This document shows positions 44,111-52,549 of a DNA stretch of 64,000 bases, in pieces. The position numbers were made by a program, and so were the translations under genes. Below the pieces are notes generated by a model. That model saw only the letters and a program-made list of their open reading frames with translations, did no database searches and was not told the origin of the DNA. The DNA lies in contig NZ_QEHM01000001.1 of assembly GCF_003116585.1 (NCBI RefSeq), forward strand, positions 1,051,650 to 1,115,649, in the 5' to 3' direction. Every line of letters starts with the position of its first letter. The first letter of the stretch is position 1. The DNA comes from Albibacillus kandeliae. GTDB taxonomy: Bacteria; Pseudomonadota; Alphaproteobacteria; Rhodobacterales; Rhodobacteraceae.

Positions 44111-45160
44111 ATGCTGAAACACCTGACCATGTCCCTCGCGCTGGCCGCATTCGCCGCCACGCCAGTTGCAGAAGCCTGCACACGGGTGATCTATCACGGC
44201 CCCGAGGGCCGCATCCTCACCGCGCGGTCGATGGACTGGAGCATGCCGATGCTGTCCAACCTCTGGGTCTTTCCCCGGGGCATGGCGCGCACCGGCGCTG
44301 CTGGCCCCCGGTCGCTGGAATGGACCTCCAAGTACGGCAGCCTGATCGTGTCGGGCTACGACATCTCGACCGTCGATGGCATGAACGAAGCGGGGCTGGT
44401 GGCGAACATGCTCTGGCTCGTCAGCTCGGATTACCCCGAAGACGACGGTGACTCGCCCCAGATGTCGCTCTCGCTCTGGGCCCAGTACTTCATGGACAAT
44501 TACGCCACGGTCGCCGAGGCCATCGCCGATCTCGGGGCCAACCCCTTCCACGTTGTCACCAAGGACGTGCCGGTCCAGCCCGGACGCCTGACCACCGTAC
44601 ACCTCTCGCTCTCCGATGCCTCGGGCGACAGCGCCATCCTCGAATGGATCGGCGGCGAACTGGTGATCCACCACGGGCCCGAATACAACGTGATGACCAA
44701 CGACCCGCCCTATGACGAGCAGCTTGCGCTGGTCGAGTATTGGAAGGGCGTCAACCCGCGCGAGATGATCCCCGGCACCACCCGCGCGCCCGACCGTTTC
44801 GTGCGCGCCAGCACCTACATCGACATGGTGGTGCAATCCTCCGAGCCCCGCGTCGCCGCCGCCGCCGCCTTCAGCGTGATCCGCAATGCCTCGGTACCCT
44901 ACGGCATCACCACGCCTGACGCGCCGAACCTTTCGACAACCCGCTGGCGGGTGGTCGCGGACCAGAAAGACCGGCTGTTCTACGTCGAATCCGCGATTTC
45001 CCCCAACGTGTTCTGGGTCGACATGACCAGGCTCGATTTTTCGGAACAGGCCGGTGTACGCTGGCTCGACCTCGGCGTCGATATGGCCAACATCCATTCC
45101 GGCGAGGTGTCGGACCAGTTTACCGGGGCCACGCCCTTCCAATTTGAACCCTGGGAGTAA
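44111..45160 (+). CDS. Exported choloylglycine hydrolase-family amidohydrolase
   Basis: 349-residue Ntn hydrolase of the penicillin V acylase/bile salt hydrolase family. The signal peptide ends so that C23 (EA-CTRVIY) becomes the N-terminal nucleophile of the mature enzyme. The typical RSMDW (Arg, Asp) follows at about residue 38, MNEAGLVANMLWL near 95 and NDPPYDEQL near 195, the latter with the conserved Asn. The substrate could be any linear N-acyl compound (bile salt, penicillin V, AHL). ATG at 44111. The lipoprotein gene follows after four bases, so the two are cotranscribed. Confidence 0.9.
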   Translation: MLKHLTMSLALAAFAATPVAEACTRVIYHGPEGRILTARSMDWSMPMLSNLWVFPRGMARTGAAGPRSLEWTSKYGSLIVSGYDISTVDGMNEAGLVANMLWLVSSDYPEDDGDSPQMSLSLWAQYFMDNYATVAEAIADLGANPFHVVTKDVPVQPGRLTTVHLSLSDASGDSAILEWIGGELVIHHGPEYNVMTNDPPYDEQLALVEYWKGVNPREMIPGTTRAPDRFVRASTYIDMVVQSSEPRVAAAAAFSVIRNASVPYGITTPDAPNLSTTRWRVVADQKDRLFYVESAISPNVFWVDMTRLDFSEQAGVRWLDLGVDMANIHSGEVSDQFTGATPFQFEPWE

Positions 45161-45164
45161 GAAG

Positions 45165-45449
45165 ATGAGACTGCTGGCAGCAAAGATCGCGACCGTGATC
45201 GGCCTTTCCACCCTGGCGGCCTGCGGCACGCCCAATCCGGACGAGCCGATCAGCGTTCAGCGCAGCGATGCCGATGTCGTCGTGCTGCGCGGCCTGCTCG
45301 ACGCCACCCGCAGCACCCCGCCCGAGCGCTATGATGTCATGGCAGCAGGCGAATGTGGCCGCTACGGCAAGAAGGCAGTCTTTTCCAAGATGGCGCAGCA
45401 CGCCACCTACGCCTTCGACGTCACCTACGCCTGCGTGAACGAGGCCTGA
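45165..45449 (+). CDS. Small lipoprotein cotranscribed with the amidohydrolase
   Basis: 94-residue predicted lipoprotein; lipobox LAAC with acylated C20. The mature part (about 75 residues) is charged and ends with ATYAFDVTYACVNEA. Two more cysteines could form a disulfide. I recognise no domain. Its ribosome site GGGAG overlaps the stop region of the amidohydrolase gene, which suggests coupled translation and a related role in the envelope. The stop abuts that of the convergent zinc-ribbon gene. Confidence 0.75.
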   Translation: MRLLAAKIATVIGLSTLAACGTPNPDEPISVQRSDADVVVLRGLLDATRSTPPERYDVMAAGECGRYGKKAVFSKMAQHATYAFDVTYACVNEA

Positions 45450-45758
45450 TCACTCCTGATCGGGACGCTGCCAGCGGACGTTCCGCCAGACCCGGCGCCG
45501 CACCAGATCGCCGGGTCTCGGCACCACCAGCTTCACGTCCATGAACTCGGCTGTCTGGCAGCGCGAGCAGGCAAAAGGCGCAATGTGCGCGGGTCGCATC
45601 GGGTCGCAGACCTCGATCAGGTCCACCGCCAGGAACACCGACTTGCGCCTGCAGAGGTTGCAGCGCACGGCAATGGCCTGCCCCTCGCGCGCGGCGTCGC
45701 GCAGCGTGTGGAACGGCTTGCCCGGGTGTGCTCGAACTGGCGGAATTCCGACTGGCAT
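45450..45758 (-). CDS. SOS-controlled zinc-ribbon-like hypothetical protein
   Basis: 102-residue basic, Arg-rich protein with two CxxC pairs: CNLC near residue 33 and CSRC near residue 64, the spacing of a small zinc ribbon. It starts MPVGIPPVRAHPG and has no signal or membrane helix; charge and metal site suggest nucleic-acid or protein contact. ATG at 45758 has AAGG upstream. A LexA operator, GTTC-N7-GTTC, lies 20 bp before the start codon, so it should be induced by DNA damage. I know no named function for it. Confidence 0.75.
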   Translation of the reverse strand: MPVGIPPVRAHPGKPFHTLRDAAREGQAIAVRCNLCRRKSVFLAVDLIEVCDPMRPAHIAPFACSRCQTAEFMDVKLVVPRPGDLVRRRVWRNVRWQRPDQE

Positions 45759-45777
45759 GATGCCTTAAGTAACGCGA

Positions 45778-45792
45778 GAACAAATACAGAAC
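45778..45792 (-). promoter_or_regulatory. LexA (SOS) box
   Basis: On the minus strand GTTCTGTATTTGTTC, an exact GTTC-N7-GTTC direct repeat, the operator recognised by alphaproteobacterial LexA (described in Rhodobacter and Rhizobium). It is 20 bp upstream of the zinc-ribbon gene start, where it would cover the promoter. Confidence 0.75.
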
Positions 45793-46052
45793 AATAGGTC
45801 CCGCCGCGGGCGTTCGGGTGGCGGACGCAGGGCAGGTACCTAGTGAAGAGACGCCTTATCACAACCCAAAAGAGAAAAAACAGGCAGCCAAATCCCCGCA
45901 GGGAGAACGGCTCCCTCGCCCCGTCGGCAGAAATGAGCCAAGCGCGGCGACAGCGAAGCCACGGGAACTATTTCTCTTTTTCAATGAGTTGATTTCGTGC
46001 AGGGTGGCGCTAGCTCACAGCCCCAAGTCAAACAGGATGGCAAAAACTGAAC

Positions 46053-46649
46053 ATGAGTGGATACGCAGCACTTCGATCCATTCCGGCAGCGCTCTGCATC
46101 TCAGGGTTGTTGATCACCGGGTTCGCGGCACCGGCCGCCGCAGACGGGGAATTCTTCCAGTTAGACCTCGCACCAGACGCATCCGACGCGGTGGCGGCGA
46201 TCACGCGCGGGAATCTGAACGCCACGCTCGGCTATTCGACCTACGAGAGCGGGTCCGCGGCCAACGCCGCCCTCACCTATTCGCTCCATCTGGGCAACGT
46301 GGCCACCATGAAACTGGGCCCCAGCATCGGCATGAGCTTCGGTGAATCCGGCGACGAGGAAATGCGCGTCGGCGGCAAGCTCGGGCTCGAGAGCTACATC
46401 CCGACCGACTTCGGGCACCTGTTCCTGCTCGGCGAATACAACACCATCGATTCCAACTGGTTCGTCACCGCCCAGACCGGGTTCCGCTCGGGCTTTGGCG
46501 TGGAACTTTCTGCCGGGGGCAGCGACAAGTACGACACCCAGAGCCTCGCGCTCACGCAGAAACTGGGCGGCGGCCCGGTCTCGCTGCGGGCGGGCTACAA
46601 GTTCGTGGCGGAGGAAATGTTCCTGGGCCTTTCCGTCAATACCTTCTGA
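46053..46649 (+). CDS. Outer-membrane beta-barrel-like hypothetical protein
   Basis: 198-residue protein with a Sec signal peptide (FAAPAAADG, cleavage near residue 31). The mature chain shows alternating polar and hydrophobic strands (LNATLGYSTYESG, LGPSIGMSFGESG, FGVELSAGGSDKY) and ends LGLSVNTF with a terminal Phe, as outer-membrane barrels do; eight strands are plausible. No specific family recognised. It lacks a strong ribosome site. The Cache-HAMP gene follows after 11 bp, so the two share a transcript. Confidence 0.7.
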   Translation: MSGYAALRSIPAALCISGLLITGFAAPAAADGEFFQLDLAPDASDAVAAITRGNLNATLGYSTYESGSAANAALTYSLHLGNVATMKLGPSIGMSFGESGDEEMRVGGKLGLESYIPTDFGHLFLLGEYNTIDSNWFVTAQTGFRSGFGVELSAGGSDKYDTQSLALTQKLGGGPVSLRAGYKFVAEEMFLGLSVNTF

Positions 46650-46660
46650 ACAGGTGCAAG

Positions 46661-47776
46661 ATGGCAGACACTCCGGCGCGCGCGACATCGGGTAACCAGC
46701 CGACCCTCACTCAGGCCACCTACGGCTTTGTCCTGCTGACCCTGCTGATCGTGTCCACGATCATGGCCGCGGTGTTTTGGAGCCGCTCAGAGCGATTGAT
46801 CGACGACGCGCTCGACCTTGCGGTGCGGACCCGGACCAATGCCGCCGGGCAGGTCTTTGCCCGCACCCTGCACAAGGAATGGAGCGACCTGCGCTTTCTC
46901 GCCTCAACCCTGAAAACCGACAGCGGCGCAGACCTTCGTGACATGATGTCGGTTCTGCGCAGCGACGGGAACCGCGTCTCGTGGGTCGGCTACGCCGATA
47001 CCGCGGGCACCGTGCTCGAAGCGTCGGACGGGTTGCTTGTCGGCGCCGACGTCAGTGCCCGGCCCTGGTTCCGAAACGGCCTCAAGAGCGGCTTCGCAGG
47101 CGACGTTCACGAGGCCGTCCTGCTGGCGCAGAAACTCCGCCCCGAGGGCGGCGATCCCCTGCGGTTCGTGGACTTCGCGCTGCCCGTCAAGTCGCCCGAG
47201 GGCGACCTGACCGGGGTCCTCGGCATGCATATCGACCTCGCCTGGGTCGAGCGCACGCTGGAAGAGACCGGCAAGATGCTGGGCATCGACCTCTTCCTCA
47301 TCAATCAGGCCGGAGAGGTCATCATGGCCCCCACCGGCAAACTGCCCGGCAGCGACGAACTTCAGTTCCTGCGCGCCGCGCGCGCGGGCACCCAGACCGC
47401 CGGGCGCGAAGTCTGGCCCGATGGCCACGCCTACTTCACCACGCTGGTCCCGAGCGTCACCTACGGCGACCTGCCCTCCTTCGGCTGGCGCCTCGCGGGC
47501 CGCATCGACGCCAGCAGCTTCAATCCCGGCCTCTCCGCCCTGAAGGTGACCGCGCTGATCGCGGGTGTGGCCGGGCTCGTGGTCTTCGCCCTGCTGACCG
47601 CTCTCTTCGTCCAGCTCTTCCTGCGCCCCATCTCGGGCCTCGCCAGTTTCGCCGAACGTCTGGCAAAGGGCGGCGACGATTATCCGCCCGAAGCGCTCAG
47701 CAGCCGCGAGGCCGCCGAACTCTCCAAGGCCCTCAGCCGCATTCAGGCCGAGCGCTCCGTCAGGACCGTGAAGTAA
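46661..47776 (+). CDS. Cache-HAMP membrane sensor without output domain
   Basis: 371-residue membrane protein. TM1 spans about residues 20-40, a periplasmic double-Cache-like region residues 45-285 (SWVGYADTAGTVLEASDGLLVGADVSARPWF; core VGADVSARPWFRNGL), TM2 about 293-316 (VTALIAGVAGLVVFALLTALFVQLFL; core GVAGLVVFALLTALF), then a HAMP linker (RPISGLASFAERLAKGGDDYP). It stops 55 residues later with no GGDEF, kinase or chemoreceptor domain. Its 3' end overlaps the convergent glycan synthase gene by 17 bp. A periplasmic small-molecule sensor acting through a partner is the simplest reading. Confidence 0.8.
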   Translation: MADTPARATSGNQPTLTQATYGFVLLTLLIVSTIMAAVFWSRSERLIDDALDLAVRTRTNAAGQVFARTLHKEWSDLRFLASTLKTDSGADLRDMMSVLRSDGNRVSWVGYADTAGTVLEASDGLLVGADVSARPWFRNGLKSGFAGDVHEAVLLAQKLRPEGGDPLRFVDFALPVKSPEGDLTGVLGMHIDLAWVERTLEETGKMLGIDLFLINQAGEVIMAPTGKLPGSDELQFLRAARAGTQTAGREVWPDGHAYFTTLVPSVTYGDLPSFGWRLAGRIDASSFNPGLSALKVTALIAGVAGLVVFALLTALFVQLFLRPISGLASFAERLAKGGDDYPPEALSSREAAELSKALSRIQAERSVRTVK

Positions 47777-49742
47777 CCGACAGGCGTCGCGCGATGTCGC
47801 GGATCAGCGCCGCGCTCTGCACCCGGACCACGCCCGGCTCGGCTCCATCCGCGTAGAACCGCAGGAACAGCGCCTCGCGCTGTTCCGCATCAGGCAGCAG
47901 TTGCAACCGGTTGCCATCGGTCGTGGACGAGATGACATAGGCCGTCAGCTCACCGGGAACATCGTCGAGCACCAGCGTTCCCCGGGTCTCGATCGGAAAG
48001 ACATTCCCGCGCAGGCGCACCGTGTCCAGCGTCAGCGAGCGCATCCAGAGCGTATGATCGGTGCCTTCGGTCCGGAAAATCACCCGCTCGGGCTTGTCCG
48101 CAACGTGGATCTCGCGCCGTGGCAGCTCGACACAGGCCAGCGAGGTCACCGCCAGCACCACCACGTTGTAGAGCGTCCAGAACAGGATCACCCACTTGCC
48201 GTCCCCGGCGTCGTTAAAGGCGAAACCGTCGAAGACGATACCGATCAGCAGCCCCACGACAGTCAGGACGAAGGCCACCAGAAAGGGCGCCATCAGGCGC
48301 CACTGCACCTGGACCTTGGACCGGTCCCCACCCTTGGCGGTCACCGAGAACGGATGGCCATGCGGCTTGAACAACCCGGTAAAGGCCGCCCGGGTGATCG
48401 GGATCGCCCCCAGCAACTGGCTCACATCGTTCAGGATCGGCACCACCATGCCCCGGCTCAGGTAATTGAGCGTCATGAGGATCCACAGGTAGTAGCAGCC
48501 GAAATAGGTGATGACGTCGGGCAGCCGGGCGTTCACCACCGTGATGTTGCCGTACCAGTAGAGCAGCGGATAGACGATGGCGGCGATGCGGAAGGAAAAC
48601 GTGGTGCACCAGTAGAATACCGAGTCGATGACGCTCCACCGGTCACGCAGGCGCAGGTTGTTGTTGGCCAGCGGGCCAAGGCTCGACCGCGCGATCTGCA
48701 TCAGCCCAAGGCACCAGCGCGCGCGCTGGGTCACGTATTCCTTCAGCCCCTCCGGCGCCAGCCCCTCGGTCAGCGGTTCGTTCAGGTAAACCGTCTTCCA
48801 CCCGCCGTTGCGCAGGACCAGCGTCATCATGAAATCCTCGGTCACGCTCTCGGTGTTGAAGCCACCGACATCGCGCAGCGCGGTCCAGCGACAGATCGAC
48901 GAGGTGCCGCAGCAAAACGCGATGCCCCAGCCATCGCGCGAGGGCTGCATGTAGTCGAAGAAGAACCGCTGCTCGTCCGGGTAGGAACGCACGAGGCCAA
49001 AGTTGTGCTGGATCGGGTCCGGGTTGAAGAAATGCTGCGGCGTCTGGACCAGCCCGACCTCGGGGTCATGGAACAGTGCCAGCGTACGCGAGATGAACCC
49101 GCGGTGCGGCACGAAATCGGCATCCAGAACGGCCACGTAGTCCGGCGGCACCACGTCCTCCGCCAGCCGGTCGAGGGCGTGGTTGATGTTGCCCGCCTTC
49201 TGCCCCTTGTTATCGGGCCGCCGCATGTAGCGCACGTTTTGCTCGGCGCAGAAGTCGCGCAGCCAGTCGCGCCGGCTGTCATCGCAGACGATCACTTCCT
49301 TGTTCTGGTGCCGAAGTGACCGCGCCCCGACGATGGTGCGCTCCAGCACCTCGCGGTCCTCGTTGTAGGTCGCGATCAGGATCGCCACCCGCGGCTCGCC
49401 GCCTTCCCACCAACCAAGGTTCCGGTCCGCCTCCTCGCTGCGCAGCTTGACCCGCGACAGGATGACGAAGGCGCTCATCGAACCGACCAGCGCGGCCATC
49501 TCCAGCGCAAAGAGCGACCAGCTGGCCAGCATGTTGATCGTCAGGCCCGGAGGCGCCAGCGTCTCGGTGGCCCGCCACCAAGCGTAGCGAAACGCCAGAA
49601 GGAAGGCGACGGCGAAGAGAGCCGCGCGGTGCAAGTCCTTGCGCGGGTCCACGACGAATGGCAGCACCAGCGCCACCCCACCGATCGCGATCAGGTGAAC
49701 CGTGCTCGCGCCCAGTTCGCCAAGGTGCGGGAACAGGTCCAT
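47760..49742 (-). CDS. GT2 glycan synthase, cellulose synthase-like, candidate BgsA
   Basis: 660-residue inner-membrane processive glycosyltransferase. The GT2 motifs are all present: D154-D155 (VCDDS), DAD at 207-209, TED at 301-303 and QRARW at 339-343. N-terminal helices (about 20-95) and a block of helices from 370 on form the export channel. The C-terminal part (about 560-660) resembles a degraded PilZ position but lacks a clear RxxxR. Together with the fused-in-operon membrane-fusion protein this matches the mixed-linkage beta-glucan synthase BgsA of Sinorhizobium meliloti, activated by c-di-GMP, better than BcsA, since bcsB, bcsC and bcsZ are missing. Product assignment is inference. 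Confidence 0.85.
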   Translation of the reverse strand: MDLFPHLGELGASTVHLIAIGGVALVLPFVVDPRKDLHRAALFAVAFLLAFRYAWWRATETLAPPGLTINMLASWSLFALEMAALVGSMSAFVILSRVKLRSEEADRNLGWWEGGEPRVAILIATYNEDREVLERTIVGARSLRHQNKEVIVCDDSRRDWLRDFCAEQNVRYMRRPDNKGQKAGNINHALDRLAEDVVPPDYVAVLDADFVPHRGFISRTLALFHDPEVGLVQTPQHFFNPDPIQHNFGLVRSYPDEQRFFFDYMQPSRDGWGIAFCCGTSSICRWTALRDVGGFNTESVTEDFMMTLVLRNGGWKTVYLNEPLTEGLAPEGLKEYVTQRARWCLGLMQIARSSLGPLANNNLRLRDRWSVIDSVFYWCTTFSFRIAAIVYPLLYWYGNITVVNARLPDVITYFGCYYLWILMTLNYLSRGMVVPILNDVSQLLGAIPITRAAFTGLFKPHGHPFSVTAKGGDRSKVQVQWRLMAPFLVAFVLTVVGLLIGIVFDGFAFNDAGDGKWVILFWTLYNVVVLAVTSLACVELPRREIHVADKPERVIFRTEGTDHTLWMRSLTLDTVRLRGNVFPIETRGTLVLDDVPGELTAYVISSTTDGNRLQLLPDAEQREALFLRFYADGAEPGVVRVQSAALIRDIARRLSVTSRS

Positions 49743-50914
49743 CAGTCGAAGACGCTGCGCAGCCAGTCCAGCGGGCGCCGCTCGAAGAACGCCCGCCCGG
49801 TGCGACCGATGGCGCAGGCACTCTCCGAGCCCTGCCCCAGTCCGGGCACGTTCAGCGCCACGTCATAGCGTTCGAGGTGTTTCTGGCTCGGCGCCACCGC
49901 CAGATGCTCATAGACCGTCGCGGCACCGCTGCCCGCCAGCCGCGACACGGTTGCGGGCAACACCTTGGAACTGCCGCTCAGACGAAACTCGGCGTCCTGC
50001 CCGATGGCCAGCGTGTTGTAGATCCGTTCGGTAACCGAGAGGGTCACCATCATCGCGTCGCAGTTGACCAGCCGCAGCACCGGGTCGCCGCGCTGGACCG
50101 TCACGCCATCCGCCTCGAGCACCTCCCAGAACAGCCCGTTGACCGGCGCGGCAAGATCGCCGCCGCTCAGCCCGTTGACCCGCACCCGCTCGCGCGAGAG
50201 ACGACCCGCAAAGGCCGCTTCACGCGCCTTGTCCTCGGCCAGTTCCGCCTCCAGCGTCCCGATCACCTTCGCCAGTTCCGAGGCCTGCTGTTCCGAGTTC
50301 GGAGAGTCGTTGTAGCCGTCACCAAGGAACACACCCTGCTCTGCCGTCCGGAGCGCGATCTCCAGCAATTCCACACGTTCCCGCGCGTGATCCAGCACCA
50401 GCTTGTCGGCATAGGGTTCGCCCGGCAGCCGGTCAGGCTGATCCGCCACCGCTGCCAGCGTCCGCGTGGCCTGCTGCCCCGCGCCGGCCGTGCCGTCCAG
50501 CAGCGCCAGACGGTTTCGCGCATGATCAAGCCGCACCTGCAGCTCCTCCACCCGCGCCGTGTGGAAGGTCTCGGCCTGGGTCAGCAGTTCGTCCCGCAAC
50601 CCCTGCGTCGCGGCAAGGTCCGCCGCCGTCCGCGCCGTCTCGGCCTTGGCGAGGTCGACCTCGAGCAGCAGATCGTCAAGCCGGATGCGATCCACGAGGC
50701 TGTCGGTGACAGAGGCAAGCGTCTCGCTCTTCTGCACATAGGCCCCCAGTTCGCGCTCGGGGAGCGAGAGCGTACCGGCAGTCCCAGATCGGACCGTCAC
50801 GACCGGGGCGTTGACCACCGCGTCCGCGCTCGCCCCCGACATCTGCTCTCCCACAATGATCCAAAGAGCCACGGCGATGATCAACAGACCCGCTACCAAC
50901 CTTCCGATCTTCAT
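49742..50914 (-). CDS. HlyD-type membrane-fusion protein, candidate BgsB
   Basis: 390-residue periplasmic adaptor with an N-terminal membrane helix (LVAGLLIIAVALWIIVG, residues 6-22). A biotinyl-lipoyl-like half (GTAGTLSLPERELGAYVQKSETLASV; core ELGAYVQKSETLA) is followed by a long coiled-coil hairpin (about 75-230) and the second half (APVNGLFWEVLEADGVTVQRGDPVLRLV; core DGVTVQRGDPVLRL). It is like Alg44/BgsB export subunits. ATG at 50914 with GGAAGG upstream; the stop shares one base with the synthase start (TGATG), so the two are coupled. It should guide the nascent polysaccharide across the periplasm. Confidence 0.85.
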   Translation of the reverse strand: MKIGRLVAGLLIIAVALWIIVGEQMSGASADAVVNAPVVTVRSGTAGTLSLPERELGAYVQKSETLASVTDSLVDRIRLDDLLLEVDLAKAETARTAADLAATQGLRDELLTQAETFHTARVEELQVRLDHARNRLALLDGTAGAGQQATRTLAAVADQPDRLPGEPYADKLVLDHARERVELLEIALRTAEQGVFLGDGYNDSPNSEQQASELAKVIGTLEAELAEDKAREAAFAGRLSRERVRVNGLSGGDLAAPVNGLFWEVLEADGVTVQRGDPVLRLVNCDAMMVTLSVTERIYNTLAIGQDAEFRLSGSSKVLPATVSRLAGSGAATVYEHLAVAPSQKHLERYDVALNVPGLGQGSESACAIGRTGRAFFERRPLDWLRSVFD

Positions 50915-51230
50915 CTTCCTTCCAATGCCTTCCGTTTCTGCCGTTCCGACACCTGTTAAAGGTGACTCTCGGATGCACTTTCGTATTGAAATACGGCGAT
51001 TTAAAGATTTTCGGAAACGGTTCAGGGGATCGGCGAACTCTCGCACATCGCGCGCTCCGGCGGCCACGCGAACGGCCGTTCCCGGCATCGGAGATGCCTC
51101 AGAAACCTGCCATTTTCACTGTTCTGAATCTGCGCAATAGTTCAATGCAATAGGACAGGCGCAACGGCGTGTCCTATTTCCTGTCGGTCGCCACATCGGT
51201 GAATGCCACGCCCCCGGTCAGCGATGCCGG
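50915..51230 (-). promoter_or_regulatory. Promoter region of the glycan synthase operon and upstream terminator
   Basis: 316 bp without gene. A 14-bp palindrome CGTATT-GA-AATACG lies at 50982-50995, 68 bp before the fusion-protein start, in an AT-rich stretch, and may be an operator. At 51149-51178 a perfect 9-bp stem AATAGGACA / TGTCCTATT with a 12-base loop is the likely terminator of the TadE/TadG-like operon. Confidence 0.55.
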
Positions 51231-52547
51231 TTATTCGACCATCCGGAAGTAGTCGGCCTGAAGGTTCTCCTCCTGCCCGTTCCCGTTGCAGAACCCCATG
51301 TCCATGTTGCTGGTCCCGCTGATGGTCGCATAGGACACCATCGAGGCGCCCTCGATACCCTCGGCGTTGGCAGCGAACTCGATATCCTTCAACGCGAGGA
51401 TCTGGCTGCCATACATCTGCAGATCGGCCGCCGCGTTGAATCCGCCCTTGGTGATCAGCACCGCCCCGCCGCCCTCCGCACAGGAATCATCCGCACCAAG
51501 CCGCAGGCCGGAAGGCGCGTTGAAAGCCTTCACGTCGAGATTGGTCGAAACCATCCAGACGTCCTCGAGCGCTGCGCCCTGCCCGAACTTGACCTTGCAG
51601 CCGGTGATGATGACGAGGTTCGCATAGGTGCCCGGATCCATCGTCAGGGTTCCGTTGTTCCCGCAGCTGACCGTCGTGATCGAGTTCGGCGTAAAGTCCT
51701 CAGGAACCACCTTGGTCGCGGTAAAGGAGTCAAACAGCGGCGCCACCATGAAGGACGGCAGCCATTCGTCGTCCCCGACCCGCAGCGCCTCGATGATCTC
51801 GTCCATCATGTTCAGGATTCGCAGCCGATAGGTCCCGGTCCGCAGCGCGCCTTCAAGGCCGTTGTTGGTCTCGAAACCCGACTTCGGAATATCGAGATCG
51901 TCGAGGTTGGGCATCGACACCACGCTGCCCGGCTCGAAGGTGTTGTTCGAGTTGAGGCTCACGTAGGTATTGGAATGAATGCAGAAGCCGCTGCCAAAGC
52001 TGTTGTTGCTCTGGATATCCACCACGTCATCTGCCACGAACCCCTCCATGAAGCAGGGCGGACGGTAGGTCGAATAGACCGAGGTACGGCTCAGGTTGAA
52101 GCTGTCCTGCCCGATGATCTTGAGCAGCAGGTTGTTCGACGGGTTCTCGCGCGCCTCGTTCATGTGCGACACGACCTTGACAGCAGAGCGCGAGTTCAAT
52201 GAGGCCGTGAAAACCTGCGCCTCCTTGTCCCAGGTGCCAAAGGTGATGTCCTCGGCGGTAATCGGGCTGCCGAAGCGGACGTTCTCCATGAAGCTTTCCG
52301 CGACCTGCACCGCCACGGCCTTGGCGTCGTCCGAGCTCATCTTCTCGCGCGAGTAGAGCGCCGCGTGGGCCGCGCTGTCGGTCGCCACCTGCAACTGTGT
52401 CAGGTCGGTCTGCGTCTTGTTGAAGTCGATGGCCAGCCCCCCGACGACCAGAAACATCAGGGTGAAGTAGAGCGCCAGGATGGTGCCGGCGCCGTCTTCC
52501 TCGGCCACGAAGGCCTGGCAATGCTTGCGAAGTGCAGTGAGGCTCAT
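51231..52547 (-). CDS. TadG-like pilus-assembly/secreted protein
   Basis: 438-residue protein with the TadG-type N-terminus: a short cytosolic start, EEDGAGTILALYFTLMFLVVGGLAIDFNK (membrane helix core TILALYFTLMFLVVGGLAID, residues 22-41) and DLTQLQVATDSAAHAAL. The remainder is periplasmic; in place of a von Willebrand domain there are beta-rich repeats with many Asn (SNNSFGSG, SNTYVSLNSNNTFEPGSV), as in small beta-helix or adhesin-like folds. Four or more cysteines. The gene follows the TadE-like gene after two bases. A role in Flp/Tad pilus assembly is inferred from the N-terminus; no other tad gene is near. Confidence 0.75.
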   Translation of the reverse strand: MSLTALRKHCQAFVAEEDGAGTILALYFTLMFLVVGGLAIDFNKTQTDLTQLQVATDSAAHAALYSREKMSSDDAKAVAVQVAESFMENVRFGSPITAEDITFGTWDKEAQVFTASLNSRSAVKVVSHMNEARENPSNNLLLKIIGQDSFNLSRTSVYSTYRPPCFMEGFVADDVVDIQSNNSFGSGFCIHSNTYVSLNSNNTFEPGSVVSMPNLDDLDIPKSGFETNNGLEGALRTGTYRLRILNMMDEIIEALRVGDDEWLPSFMVAPLFDSFTATKVVPEDFTPNSITTVSCGNNGTLTMDPGTYANLVIITGCKVKFGQGAALEDVWMVSTNLDVKAFNAPSGLRLGADDSCAEGGGAVLITKGGFNAAADLQMYGSQILALKDIEFAANAEGIEGASMVSYATISGTSNMDMGFCNGNGQEENLQADYFRMVE

Positions 52548-52549
52548 GA

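Noticed and set aside
47760..49742. Cellulose synthase BcsA
   Set aside because: The catalytic motifs fit, but there is no clear PilZ RxxxR motif and bcsB, bcsC and bcsZ are missing; the HlyD partner favours a BgsA-like enzyme.
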